Source: Nautilus pompilius
Taxonomy: Eukaryota > Mollusca > Cephalopoda > Nautilida > Nautilidae
Assembly: GCA_018389105.1 (NCBI GenBank)
Contig: JACATO010000031.1
Coordinates: 1,178,001-1,242,000, forward strand
Direction of reading: 5' to 3'
Length of the DNA stretch: 64,000 nucleotides
In this document: one piece after another, positions 35,501 through 41,071 of the stretch
How the letters are laid out: each line of letters opens with the position of its first letter
How positions within the stretch are numbered: position 1 is the stretch's first letter
Made by a program: the position numbers and the translations under genes
The notes under the pieces: generated by a model
Told to the model about the DNA's origin: nothing
The model's input: the letters and a program-made list of their open reading frames with translations, nothing else
Database searches by the model: none

Positions 35501-37962
35501 ATCGGCTATTTATAAACTAAAGTAATTCAGAAAACTGAAAATGGGGACCGGTGCTTTGTGAAAAATCTGGCTCATGACTTTATAAAGGAGAAAAACTTAC
35601 TAAAATTGTAATAAACATATTATAAAATGCTTATGAAAGTCTAATTATAATCAGCTTAATGTTAATTGTTGCCTTTCATTTATATTGTACCTTAAATATT
35701 TTGTTATCACTATTATAGTGAAAGTTTTCAGTCTTGTTTGTTCTGTATAAAATGTTCTTAATGTAATTAAAATTTGTACAAGTACTTTTTAGTCACTGTT
35801 GTATTGAATTCTAATTTTAAAATTACATTTGTATTTTGTCACTTTCATATAGTACAAACCTGTATTTATTTATTCACCTGCAATGACTTCTTAAAGTAGA
35901 GCTCAGTTCAGGTTTTTTTTATAAACAGTTTTCAGTTGATTTATTAAGAAAGATGTATACTATGTTGAAACTTTTAATTGTAGCAGAAGCAGCAGATACC
36001 TAGGTTAAAGCTTGGTGACACTGGTGGTGGAGTGAAGTATTTCTTTAAAGTTTAGGAACATTTCAAACTCTAACAAAATCCTACTGTTGCTAATGTAACT
36101 AATTTTATACTTTTTAAAACATTTAAATTTGAAGCACATAAAAGTATTCCTTTGAATGTCTTAACCTTGTTTCTTTACAGCTTAATTCTTGGGTGCCCAT
36201 TTTTTTTTAAATAGAATAACATGGTTAATTTTTCACCTTTAAGCAAAAGGGTGGGGTAAACATCCCAATCTTTCGAGGGTAAATCTAATTATAAAAAAAT
36301 ATCTGCAGAACACTAAAATTTTCACTAGATTTCAAAACTTCATAATCGTAACTATCTTAAACAATGCTTTATATTGTAAAAAATGTAGTTTTATACTCTT
36401 ACACTAGTTTAACCTTGACTCTGCTGTTTTTAATTTCTTACATTTGGTAAATTATAAACAAATAAATTGTATCAACTTCATTTCCTTGAAGACATCTATT
36501 CCCATTGTATTGACCTTTACTGACTTAGGTCGTCACAATTTCTGATGCAGAAAAGTCAATATCAACTCTATGGATGAAAATATCAAACTTGGACATAATA
36601 CTTTATCTGGAGTGTAAGGGAATTAAATGTAAAGCGAGTAACATGATCTTGATGTCCATTATCCAGGTCTTTAAATCTTAGACTTGCTTTCAGATGATAG
36701 GATTTGGGCCAGATTCTCCACTCAATGGAATGTGCCAACTTAATGTAAAAAAAAAAAAGAGAGAGAGAAATGAAATGTAAGATGCAGAACATTTGTTTCT
36801 TTATTGCTAATTTTCTAGTAATGATGGTATTTTAATTTAAATATCTACATCAAGGTTAATTTATAATACTAACATTCAAGGATTTTTATAATCTTACTTA
36901 AGTCCATGTAATTTTTAAACAAAAGCACTATCAATCTGTCTTATTATTACAGGTACGGACATTCAGAATGAATGTGTACACTTTGATCCAACTCTCATTC
37001 CTAGGAGCATTATGGGTGGTGAAGTCAACAGCAGCTGCATTAGCTTTTCCGTTCTTCTTAATTCTTTTGGTGCCAGTTAGATTGAAACTAATCAGTTATT
37101 TTTTTACTCCCAGTGAATTACATGAGGTAGGTAATAAAATTTTAAAGGATATATAAAATAAAGGTTTGTACCACGTTTAAAATGGGGATTCAGTAATTTG
37201 TCAAACTAATTCATCTAAACACTTTCTTTTATTGACACTATTAACTCAGAGCAATCTTATAAGTTTGAATATTCATTTTTCTCACATTATCATCCTCAAA
37301 AATAACTTATCAACTAAATTATGAAATATTTTAAAGTCAGCTACATGATGAAAGGATAAAACATTCTGCTTACCTACCTTACTTGGAAATTTGTATAAAT
37401 TATTTAAAGTTAATGGAAGGTTGTAAAGGTACACATAAAATTACTAATACAAGTACTGTAGCTATACTATCTTAAGATATAACTGAAAGTGATATAATTA
37501 CATTGTTACCAAATGAATTGAAGCTGGTACAGTTATTATATCATGGTTGTGCCTACAGGGATGGTATTTCACCTTTGTTGAAAACAACTGCATCATGTTT
37601 AGAGAAATGTTTTGTTGCCATCAGGGTAATTTGTTTCCAAATTAGATTTTACAGACACTGATACTTTTTACTATTAAAAATCAAATATGTAAGTGTACAT
37701 TGTGAATGGTAAGAACATTGTTTTTTTTTTTTTGTTTTCTTAAACGTATTACATAAGTATAGGTGTTCGGAAAAGAAATGGTATAGATGAGTTAATTTGT
37801 GAAAAGCCTATAATCTGTGGAGATGGTTTAAGAATGCAAAATAATAAAAGTTACTAAAATAGTGACACATTCTATTTTCAGTTAGATAAAGAAGAGGAAG
37901 ATGGAGAAGACGAAGAAGAAGATGACCCTGATTTTTATCAGTTAGCACATATGCCAATCTAA
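2324..37962 (+). CDS. SLC4-family anion/bicarbonate transporter, membrane domain and C-terminus (10 exons, 5' end outside window)
   Basis: Spliced CDS of exons 2324-2530, 4902-5050, 19691-19885, 26047-26313, 27846-27935, 30610-30776, 32714-32958, 34500-34669, 36953-37126 and 37882-37962. Together they give 1745 nt, an open frame of 581 residues (the first codon is split) and a TAA stop. The family moves HCO3- across the plasma membrane: AE members exchange it for Cl-, NBC members couple it to Na+. Signatures seen are PFGGL before TM1, FGGLLGEKT after TM1, RFTEEIF, NTALLS, KGSGFHLD, KEQRLTS and WVVKST. Residue E354 (FMEVQIT) matches AE1 Glu681; Na+-coupled members have Asp there. K521 (WVVKST) matches AE1 Lys851. 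These support electroneutral Cl-/HCO3- exchange by inference. The third extracellular loop has four Cys, and the APGEKPKFL stretch resembles NBCs, so orthology to AE1, AE2 or AE3 is not claimed. Intron phases in order are 1,0,0,0,0,2,1,0,0. The cytoplasmic N-terminal domain must lie upstream. Confidence 0.95.
2531..4901 (+). other. Intron between exons A and B
   Basis: 2.4-kb AT-rich phase 1 intron. The reading frame continues briefly past the exon A donor and stops near 2552. No coding segment or element recognised. A less AT-biased patch around 3845-4010 could be an old repeat, but I cannot assign it. Confidence 0.7.
4902..5050 (+). CDS. SLC4 transporter exon B (TM2-TM3)
   Basis: The acceptor is a T-rich tract ending TTTTTTAG and the donor is GTATG at 5051. 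The exon completes the split Gly codon and gives EKTKGLMGVTE, TM2, then the GGQPLMLLGATGPVLVFEE re-entrant TM3 region (residues 70-119). The GGQPL...GATGP spelling is nearer to NBC members (GGQPL, GSTGP) than to AE1-3 (GAQPL, GFSGP). It ends on a complete codon (phase 0). Confidence 0.95.
5690..5870 (-). mobile_element. Pogo-type transposase remnant (N-terminal DNA-binding segment)
   Basis: Read on the minus strand from about 5855, the sequence gives SYDTSFKLKVVQFAD, a stop, then a stretch ending in EFGVPETKV after a frame change. This is the helix-turn-helix pattern (S-Y-x-x-x-F-K-L-x-V-V ... EFGV-x-E-x-V-R-D-W) that opens one group of pogo/CENP-B-like transposases. It is broken by stops and a frameshift and no catalytic part follows. 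It lies in the 14.6-kb intron, antisense to the host gene. Confidence 0.45.
7103..8040 (-). pseudogene. Decayed Tigger/jerky-like pogo transposase
   Basis: Minus-strand fragments lie in the order expected for a CENP-B/jerky-type transposase. The N-terminal HTH piece AKFAIPTSTLSTILGNLAEI is at 8038-7980. A central piece at 7808-7605 starts GWLHNFKGKRN and runs to GYDCKDIFNTNEARLFF, which matches the GYDPKDIFN-x-DE-x-GLF block holding the first catalytic Asp/Glu. A C-terminal piece at 7285-7103 carries MWQEVTTKL, like the W-x-x-V-x-x-x-T motif. In NTNEARLF the expected Asp is Asn, and several frameshifts and stops separate the blocks. The protein would be inactive. No terminal repeats were located. 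Confidence 0.65.
8978..10503 (+). mobile_element. Tc1-like transposon with IR/DR ends (1526 bp)
   Basis: Element flanked by TA on both sides (8976-8977, 10504-10505). The outer ends pair as CAGGTGCATCTCAAAACATT on the left and the near-identical reverse complement on the right (TTTTTTGAGATGCACATG at 10486-10503). Internal copies of the same motif lie at 9154-9174 and 10326-10347, so each end has the IR/DR layout of about 200 bp seen in many fish-type Tc1 elements. The termini are well preserved while the transposase is broken. It sits in the large intron of the SLC4 gene. Confidence 0.92.
9259..10257 (+). pseudogene. Tc1-like DDE transposase, frameshifted and with an internal stop
   Basis: The start is the ATG at 9259 (MGKTADLTVVQRTLI), giving the paired-like HTH AERAGCSQSAASKHIHGKLTG. 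The frame is lost near 9480-9570, passes through another frame (MGYKCRIPSIKPLLNQRH), and returns after about 9640-9690. The catalytic triad can be placed. The first D is in VLFSDESRF, the second in FQQDLASAHS and the E in SPDLNPIE, with the DWPANSPDLNP signature intact. An in-frame TAG at 10006-10008 replaces a residue that is Trp in relatives (SW-F-x-D). The frame closes with TAA at 10255-10257. Normal length would be about 330-340 residues. Confidence 0.92.
10803..11306. mobile_element. Pogo/Tigger-type MITE (504 bp)
   Basis: The left end CAGGTTAAGAATCCCTTATC at 10803 and the right end around 11274-11306 (TTATCGGATAAAGGATTCG then TGACCG) are imperfect inverted repeats. TA lies outside both ends (10801-10802, 11307-11308). 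An inner pair GATTCTGGAATTTTT / ATTTTGGATTTTGGAGC extends the match. No transposase is encoded. The AAxxCCxTATCxxAAAT style of terminus is common in non-autonomous Tigger-family elements. Confidence 0.8.
12826..14891 (-). mobile_element. Tigger/pogo transposon with both termini (2066 bp)
   Basis: The termini are CAGTAAAGTCTTGCTTAAC at 12826 and, inverted, GTTAAGTGAGACTTTATTG at 14873-14891. TA dinucleotides flank both (12824-12825, 14892-14893). Inside are four transposase blocks on the minus strand, listed separately. It is the most complete Tigger in the window with both ends and most of the coding region, but it is dead. Confidence 0.9.
13318..14626 (-). pseudogene. Tigger1-like transposase pseudogene
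   Basis: Blocks in order on the minus strand. 14626-14255 gives the CENP-B-type HTH MEVKLKVIKQFEKGERLVDI and a second DNA-binding region with WIEHQTKQNAPLS. 14195-13917 gives MPNKTYISQDEKKNALGFKA, VKDRCTLLLGG and LKLKPLMVYH. 13867-13661 gives the acidic core SPLIQPMDQGAIAAFKAHYL, where Tigger proteins have the LIQPMDQGVIATFK signature. 13593-13318 gives a Glu-rich C-terminus. Frameshifts separate the blocks, and the segment with the second catalytic Asp (LLLDNAPGH in relatives) is degraded. Family length is about 500-600 residues and most of that can be accounted for. Confidence 0.88.
14892..16811 (+). other. Intron sequence with one exon-like ORF
   Basis: AT-rich intronic sequence. It holds the unexplained open segment at 15670-15783 described separately, and no recognisable transposon up to the hAT remnant that starts near 16812. 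Confidence 0.6.
15670..15783 (+). other. Exon-like open segment ending in a consensus donor (unassigned)
   Basis: One open frame of about 38 codons reads GPNDIVILSHVSRPAIGEMI and continues SHHPVISLQNEPQGTLAE. It ends exactly at GAG followed by GTAAGA at 15784. A CATTTAG site precedes it. Codon use looks protein-like, with CpG-free synonymous choices similar to the real exons. It cannot be a normal constitutive exon of the SLC4 gene: exons B and C already join in phase 0 with the family alignment intact, and the phase here does not match. It could be a cryptic or alternative exon, a transposon fragment, or chance. Confidence 0.25.
16812..18190 (+). pseudogene. hAT-family transposase remnant (GTF2IRD2/ZBED-like)
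   Basis: It starts with KKRKIKDENQEFQNEWTEFF, which matches the KKRK-V-D-x-E-x-R-x-F-x-x-EWT opening of BED/hAT proteins related to the GTF2IRD2 and ZBED5 tails. The region of the C2HC zinc binder is eroded. A longer block at 17429-17662 reads NIIHQEAHSQMLPSEI and AKGLNHQHFCELFEKVN, then LLHSKVWWLSREERLQ, matching IIHQE ... RAKGLNHRQF ... EVRWLSRGKVL of the family. The 3' part (17690-18190) gives LLAHFPSLKQFKEKAN and further weak matches. Stops and frameshifts are frequent, so it is inactive. Terminal repeats and an 8-bp target duplication were not found by eye. Confidence 0.75.
18961..19150 (+). repeat. Interspersed repeat, copy 1
   Basis: This stretch resembles 39026-39250 over about 190-220 bases. 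Shared words in the same order are GAGTGAT-x-CAGCA, AATCCTATTT, GATGCAACTT, ATTTTATGAA-x-TGTTGAAAA and GGTGAAATG. Small gaps interrupt the match. It has no coding potential I can see and belongs to no family I recognise. Confidence 0.6.
19691..19885 (+). CDS. SLC4 transporter exon C (TM4-TM5)
   Basis: The acceptor is TTCTTGCAG and the donor is GTAAGT at 19886. The exon is exactly 65 codons, phase 0 at both ends, residues 120-184. TM4 is around LRCWIGFWVTVIATLVVAV, followed by EGSFLVRFVTRFTEEIF and TM5, ending EVIKKLNE. The EGSFLVRF and ISLIFIYE stretches match AE proteins closely. The Lys pair in EVIKKL sits where stilbene-reactive lysines lie in this family. The exon joins exon B directly after a 14.6-kb intron without residues missing from the family alignment. 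Confidence 0.95.
20690..21180 (-). pseudogene. Non-LTR reverse transcriptase remnant (possibly RTE-like)
   Basis: Read on the minus strand, a degraded series of reverse-transcriptase blocks appears in the right order. First is GHEQAGMIKVRS then ENFEKC near 21090-21020, resembling EQAGFR-x-GRS and the -EKC- that follows. Next is YYSPYMFSMYK near 20870-20830, resembling C-x-LSPYLFN-x-Y. Last is KREKIQSKAGL near 20770-20740, like KEESEKAGLKLN. The catalytic YADD is not readable, and the spacing is shorter than normal, so pieces are deleted. Short matches only, so the family assignment is tentative. Confidence 0.35.
21181..23364 (+). other. Intron sequence, no assigned element
   Basis: AT-rich intron between exons C and D. 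Notable points are a perfect hairpin at 22084-22119 and a segment at 22728-22745 (CAGTACATAAGTCACGGA) that resembles one terminus of a pogo element and may belong to the remnant starting at 23365. A moderately GC-richer stretch at 22130-22400 may be an old repeat that I cannot name. Confidence 0.5.
22084..22119. repeat. Perfect 12-bp inverted repeat with a 12-base loop
   Basis: TTTCTATCTATA at 22084-22095 is the reverse complement of TATAGATAGAAA at 22108-22119. The AT-rich loop itself contains CTATAG and TATAGTATAG repeats. It could form a hairpin or cruciform. It is probably derived from a tetranucleotide microsatellite. Confidence 0.7.
23365..24470 (+). pseudogene. Pogo-type transposase with psq/Brk-like DNA-binding head, degraded
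   Basis: ATG at 23365 opens MPARKSYTATFKLEALIYTK then ENSNLAAGCQYSINEKQV, a match to the RKSYT-x-FKLE-V-x-YA-x-E-GN-AA-x-x-F-x-V-x-E-K-x-VRDW head of one pogo lineage. Next come KKTKVIQGYHAC, GVSTIQICLKAW and FRRKFKVDPPGTFN (23506-23690), the CENP-B-like middle. Catalytic-core words further on are FLKGINVKVSPK and NYYKPGSDGF near 23965-24070, LLIMDS-like text near 24085, LLQPLDIS near 24165, WEDWI near 24235 and ILKSWKHLSATCITNGF near 24320. Each block is in a different frame with many stops. This is a dead transposon about 1.1 kb long, on the sense strand of the host gene. Confidence 0.78.
24471..26046 (+). other. Intron sequence with a mariner-end-like motif
   Basis: AT-rich end of the intron before exon D. 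At about 25536-25560, GGTTGGTGCAAAACTAATAG matches the outer part of Hsmar1-type mariner termini (GGTTGGTGCAAAAGTAATTG). No partner terminus or transposase was seen nearby, so this may be a solo mariner end. Confidence 0.45.
26047..26313 (+). CDS. SLC4 transporter exon D (third extracellular loop, TM6)
   Basis: The acceptor is a long T tract plus CAG and the donor is GTAAGT at 26314. The exon has 89 codons, phase 0 at both ends, residues 185-273. Its first 55 or so residues form a large extracellular loop with four cysteines (exon residues 11, 14, 15, 47) and three N-glycosylation sequons (N17-ST, N21-ST, N38-LS). TM6 begins at NTALLSTILALGTFF and ends with LRIFRNSKFLGRS. Four loop cysteines are typical of Na+-coupled SLC4 members, while the NTALLS start of TM6 is AE-like. 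Confidence 0.95.
26358..26377. repeat. (TG)n microsatellite
   Basis: Ten uninterrupted TG units about 45 bases downstream of the exon D donor, preceded by ATATAT. Intronic TG tracts can influence splicing but nothing here shows that. Confidence 0.9.
27440..27752 (-). repeat. Possible tRNA-derived SINE
   Basis: Read on the minus strand from 27752, the sequence begins GTGGCTGGTTGTCC and continues GACTACTGGACTGCTAATG, then AGTCTGAATTCATTCC. This resembles a tRNA-Ser(GCT)-like head: an A-box-like GTGGC-x-x-x-TGG, an anticodon arm GGACTGCTAAT, and a degenerate B box where a tRNA would have GGTTCGAATCC. About 250 bases of unrelated body follow towards 27440. The limits and the tail repeat are uncertain and no second copy was found in this window. 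Confidence 0.45.
27846..27935 (+). CDS. SLC4 transporter exon E (TM7)
   Basis: The acceptor is TATTTCTAG and the donor is GTAAGT at 27936. The exon has 30 codons, phase 0 both sides, residues 274-303: ARRALGDFGVV, the TM7 core VIALVVMVLLDYLI, then KDTCTQ. The R-x-x-x-GDFGV stretch and the Asp near the end of TM7 match AE1-3 (IGDFGVPISI, VDFFIQDTYTQ). It is among the smallest coding exons of the set but carries a complete membrane span. Confidence 0.95.
28003..30535 (-). mobile_element. Tigger/jerky-type pogo transposon with both termini (2533 bp)
   Basis: The left end is GAGTTAAACCTCAATTATCC at 28003. The right end at 30535 reads, inverted, CAGTCAAACCTTGGTTATCC. Both are flanked by TA (28001-28002, 30536-30537). 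A further inner ATAATTAATGGTCGGATAA segment extends the right terminus. It fills most of the 2.7-kb intron between exons E and F. It carries one broken transposase gene on the minus strand and a GC-rich 5' leader (about 29990-30300) with several CpGs. Confidence 0.9.
28559..29926 (-). pseudogene. Jerky/Tigger-like transposase pseudogene
   Basis: It starts at ATG 29926 on the minus strand with MSVKRKRTPLTIEQKNEIL, then GEKASKIAQEYNIGKATVSD and KKARPAIEKF, a CENP-B-like HTH. The next block (29720-29560) has ELDQAVFLWFSQQREKGIPV and LMLQEKAASFHE, the second DNA-binding domain. The DDE core begins with YYADESGLFWRALPDKT near 29440. MTYPLFSSWFLEEFVP and CALLLVDNTG (29190-29080) hold the second Asp. 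LLDQGIIATMKKYY (around 28970) matches the LDQGII-x-x-K block with the third acidic residue. The last frame (29119-28559) runs 186 codons uninterrupted. At least three frameshifts and an early stop (after NEIL) break the gene, yet the blocks are well preserved, so decay is moderate. Confidence 0.9.
30610..30776 (+). CDS. SLC4 transporter exon F (intracellular loop, TM8 with key Glu)
   Basis: The acceptor is AAATTTTAG and the donor is GTAAGT at 30777. The exon has 55 full codons plus two bases (phase 2), residues 304-359. It begins KLKVPDEF, continues with RGWFINPMG and TM8 (IWLIFASVIPGFLIFILLF), and ends MEVQITE. The Glu of MEVQIT (residue 354) sits where AE1 has Glu681, the residue tied to anion/proton transport. 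Na+-coupled cotransporters have Asp in the same place. This is the best single clue for AE-type function. Confidence 0.95.
31004..32160 (-). mobile_element. Internally deleted Tigger transposon (1157 bp)
   Basis: The left end is CAGTAATGCCTTGATATACG at 31004 and the right end is TATCAAGGTATTACTG at 32145-32160, its inverted repeat. TA follows on the right (32161-32162), while the left TA appears mutated to TG. The only coding remnant is at 31614-31369 (minus): a Tigger C-terminus with NQISSALEMLPEHDPNLEQS, FKRAAMSDINCY and KQSTLQNFL, matching the SALE-x-FDE-x-DPN-x-E-R-S end of Tigger transposases. The DNA-binding and catalytic domains are gone, so it was non-autonomous. Confidence 0.85.
32714..32958 (+). 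CDS. SLC4 transporter exon G (TM9-TM10, KEQR motif)
   Basis: The acceptor is CTATACTTTTCAG and the donor is GTAAGT at 32959. The exon completes a split Glu codon, has 81 full codons and leaves one base of the next Gly (residues 359-441). It contains VILSKKLKKGSGFHLD, TM9 (MFLVGILTGLCSLFGLPWM), AGTVRSVAHKASLSVMS, then THAPGEKPKFLYVKEQRLT and the start of TM11. KGSGFHLD and TVRSVAH are AE-like, whereas APGEKPKFL-x-V-x-EQR resembles the NBC/NDCBE version of this loop. Confidence 0.95.
32959..34499 (+). other. Intron between exons G and H
   Basis: 1.5-kb phase 1 intron of AT-rich sequence. The exon G frame stays open for about 30 codons past the donor before a stop near 33045, and the frame of exon H extends upstream as well; both are chance. 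No element recognised. Confidence 0.7.
34500..34669 (+). CDS. SLC4 transporter exon H (TM11-TM12)
   Basis: The acceptor is CTAATTTCAG and the donor is GTATG at 34670. The exon completes the split Gly codon and has 56 further codons (residues 441-497). It contains SLTVGPLLQEIPMAVLFGVF, LYLGFSSMSGVQ, then KLLFMPVKHHPSIGYVRR. The IP-x-AVLFG-x-FLY-x-G core, followed by a loop ending in P-x-K-H-x-P-x-x-x-Y-V-R, is diagnostic for SLC4. Phase 0 at the 3' side. Confidence 0.95.
34670..36952 (+). other. Intron between exons H and I
   Basis: 2.3-kb phase 0 intron, AT-rich, with no recognisable transposon or RNA gene. Confidence 0.7.
36953..37126 (+). CDS. SLC4 transporter exon I (TM13-TM14)
   Basis: The acceptor is TTATTATTACAG and the donor is GTAGG at 37127. 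The exon has 58 codons, phase 0 both sides, residues 498-555. It begins VRTFRMNVYTLIQLSFLGAL and continues WVVKSTAAALAFPF, LILLVPVRLKLI and FFTPSELHE. The Lys of WVVKST (residue 521) corresponds to AE1 Lys851. The AAALAFPF helix closes the family's substrate pathway. Confidence 0.95.
37127..37881 (+). other. Intron between exons I and J
   Basis: 0.75-kb phase 0 intron, the smallest in the window. Nothing recognisable inside apart from a T homopolymer near 37721-37732. Confidence 0.7.
37882..37962 (+). CDS. SLC4 transporter exon J (acidic C-terminal tail, stop)
   Basis: The acceptor is TCTATTTTCAG. The exon has 26 codons and a TAA stop at 37960-37962. The tail begins LDKEEEDGEDEEEDD and ends DFYQLAHMPI. 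Vertebrate AE1 has an LDADD stretch at this point, proposed as a carbonic anhydrase II contact, and ends in a similar Tyr-then-MP-hydrophobic terminus. A carbonic anhydrase contact here is only an inference from the acidic run. Confidence 0.95.
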   Translation, partial: LDKEEEDGEDEEEDDPDFYQLAHMPI

Positions 37963-38039
37963 GCTATTTTATTAGTAAAAAGAAAGATTCAGTGTACACT
38001 TTATATCTATGCATTATTTATCTTCCTATGCTTTTGTTG

Positions 38040-38045
38040 AATAAA
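38040..38045 (+). terminator. Poly(A) signal AATAAA of the SLC4 gene
   Basis: AATAAA lies 78 bases after the stop codon and is followed by a T-rich tract (TATTTTTTTTATG) that could act as the downstream element. A second AATAAA-like site near 38151 lies in the same stretch. The 3'UTR would be only about 0.1 kb if this site is used. Confidence 0.7.
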
Positions 38046-41000
38046 ATATTTTTTTTATGTTCTTGAATGGACTTCATTTTTTAGCAAAGTGTCAAACATG
38101 TAGATTATTGCATTTGAATAAAGAAATGTTTCTATTTTGCCTTTGTGCACAAATAAAATAGTCAGAAGTTGTGTTAGTAAATACAAAGTTTCTCCTAGGG
38201 CATCACCCATTTCTCTTAGTGTTCTTGGGAGGTTAGCCTTTAGGCAAAATGCATGGAGCTGTCTGTTCAAGCTAAGGTTGTTATGGTATATTGGTCATAC
38301 CTGATTGTTGAGAACCTAGCTAAAGGCTATTATGGTCTGTTGAGGATGTGATATTATCCTGAAAGAGGAAGTTTATATAAACCTGACAAGTGAAAAGGGG
38401 TTTCTATTTAGCACAAAGAACTCCATTTTGTCACTAGTATATCTCACCCTGCAGTTCCTTCTACATGGTCATCATAGAACCTCTTTATTTGACCACCTAC
38501 ATGTTGAAGTTGTCAATGTTCTTAGTGTCCTATAAACCACCTTCACAAGCCTATTGTTCATTTTTTTCTGTTTCACTTTATGATAAATGTCTCCAAGGAG
38601 CCTTTAGTTCCATGGTGGATAAATGGTGATTCTATTTGACAAGGTGAATACCTGGTCTTCAGTCATCCTGAGGGTGACTGGTGTTGGGAATTTTGTATGC
38701 TTATGTATTTTCCATGCACGGATTTATTATTGATAAGTTATTTCTTTTCATCAAATGTATTTACAGGGAAATTCCAAAAATAATTACCATGGTCTTTAAT
38801 GACCAAATTTAACCACAAAATGCTTGAATTTATTATCTTGCATATTTTTTTGCCTATCCATCCATTGCAAAGAAATAATCTCAATATTCTGTAAGAGCCA
38901 CTTGTGTTGTCAAGATAACATTCAACAGCCATTTTGCTTGATTCTACCTACATTTTGATCTAACTACCATAATCAAGAGTTTGAGGCATTTTAATTGTTA
39001 AATTGTATATACCTAATGGTTTCGAGTGATGCAGCAATGAAGCCTTAAACTTCTACATAATTACCATGTTCAATAATACAACTCAATCCTATTTTCTAAT
39101 GCCTTAAATGCATTCTCCATCTGAGGTGTGATATGACTGTTAACCGCTTCATTGATGCAACTTCATTTTGACAATTTTATGAACTGTTGAAAAGGGAATA
39201 TTCAAATCTGAGGTATGGTGAAATGATTTCTGTAGTATTTAAAGTGCTTTTTTTTTTTTAACTTTAACTCTGACTTCTTAGAAATTCTTCCAACATGAGA
39301 GAAATGAAAGGTGAATTACAATGAAAATCCACCATAAACTTTTGTTTTACTGCAGTAAGTAACTTTGAGGCGTGTGATGCAGTCAAACCCCCCCCCCCTT
39401 TTCTTGATCTTTACCATTTTGGTTTGATTTCACAACAGTGAATAAAAACAAAATTTTTAATTTGAAGCATTCCAGAAAAAAAACCCATTACAACCTTATG
39501 TAATTAAATAGCTATTCAACACAAACATTTATAAATACTGTTAATATTCTTTACCAATTTCAGGGTAATTCAAAGATTAATTAAAATTAAATGCCCATAA
39601 AGCTAAAAATTTATATTTAATTTGAAAAGAAGAAAAATTATCTGATCAATAAACATATTTAAAAAAAATTTTTGACACAAGAATCTTTTGCTGATGAAAT
39701 TCCATGTATGATATAATCCTTTGTAAATCCAAGACCATTTGGACTGATTACATTCTCATATGCTTCAGCTTCCTTCTGATATTGGATACTAATGGATTCA
39801 GATTCTGATTTTGCACTGTAGAGGAGGGAGGGGGGAGAATAATTGCATCAAAAACCCTACAATAAGTTTGTTTTTAAATGTACACAAATTTTTTTTAATA
39901 TTTTAAGAAAACTGAACATTGCTTTTAAAGGGTTTACAAGAATGCTTTAAAACAACAAAGAATACATTTGCAGAGATGCTAAGTATACAGATATAAAATT
40001 AGAACATTGTAATTTGGTGATTATAATATTATAATTGTAAAAAAATGATTTTGGATCAATTATTTTATTATGTGATTTGTTTTGTTGTTTTTTTTTACTG
40101 TTTCGCTAAGATTTTCCCCCTGATCTTATTTTAGCAGTAAACCAATCTTTTATCGAGTATGGGTTAAATTAAGTTATGTAATAAAAATCTGCTATTAACT
40201 AATCAAAGTGACCATTTTATAACAAGTCTGGCAAGTTTCAGTGTTGTTATCTTAGCCATATATGGCCTGCAACAGCAAAACAGTTAAATATTACATCTAT
40301 AGCAATATGAAAAACTGCATATCGTAAAAATAACAACTTGTACCATTTGGAAAAGGAAATGCTTTATGATGTATTTGGCAGATGCAAGCTCAAATATTAC
40401 TATTTGCAGAACCCTGAAGAACATTAATTTCTTTATAATTTAAAAATTAAGTCCAGAATCATGAAATTTACAATTGAAGTTCTGTATATAATGAAGCTTA
40501 CATTTCCTTGTAGTTTCTATTTACTATTAAGAACATGTACTAGCAAGACTGCTAATTTTGTTTTTTTTAATATGTAAAATAAAAATTTGATTTTAAATTA
40601 AGATCAGCTTTTCAAAATAGATATGAAAAAATGTAATTTATGCTGTCATTTATGGAATCACAAACCCTTGCTATAATAGGTGTGGATCTACATTCTTCTA
40701 ATCTTTTTTTGAAGGATCAGTGTAAAATAAATTTTACTGATGCCATTATTGGAATCTGTCATTTTCAAAATGCATATCTTTCATGATTGCTATATTTAGA
40801 AAGTGCAATCATTTATGTACTAGACAGTTCTACTTACACTGTTATGAGAATGTCCTAACTAACTAAAGAAACTGTTTAGACAATCTTTTCCTGTGGCCAT
40901 CAACAGAGTTAGTTTTGGAATAGGTTTTCCATATTTTTGATACTACCTGACTGCAGCTGGTCTTGAACTCTATTTTTATTATAAGCACTTTAGCCTACTA

Positions 41001-41071
41001 TGTCACCGAGAATCTTCCAGCTATTTCCCATAAGTAAATCATCACCAATAATCCATTTCAGTTTAATAATA
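38046..41071. other. 3' flank of the SLC4 gene
   Basis: AT-rich intergenic sequence. It contains the second copy of an interspersed repeat (39026-39250), a run of eleven C residues at 39388-39398, and otherwise no gene or element I can support. A less AT-rich patch at 38270-38700 may be old repeat. Confidence 0.55.
39026..39250 (+). repeat. Interspersed repeat, copy 2
   Basis: Same orientation and order of words as 18961-19150. It carries GAGTGATGCAGCA, AATCCTATTT, GATGCAACTTCATTTTGA, ATTTTATGAACTGTTGAAAA and GGTGAAATGATTT. Copy 2 has a longer spacer near the 5' side. Two diverged copies about 20 kb apart suggest a family present elsewhere in the genome. Confidence 0.6.
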
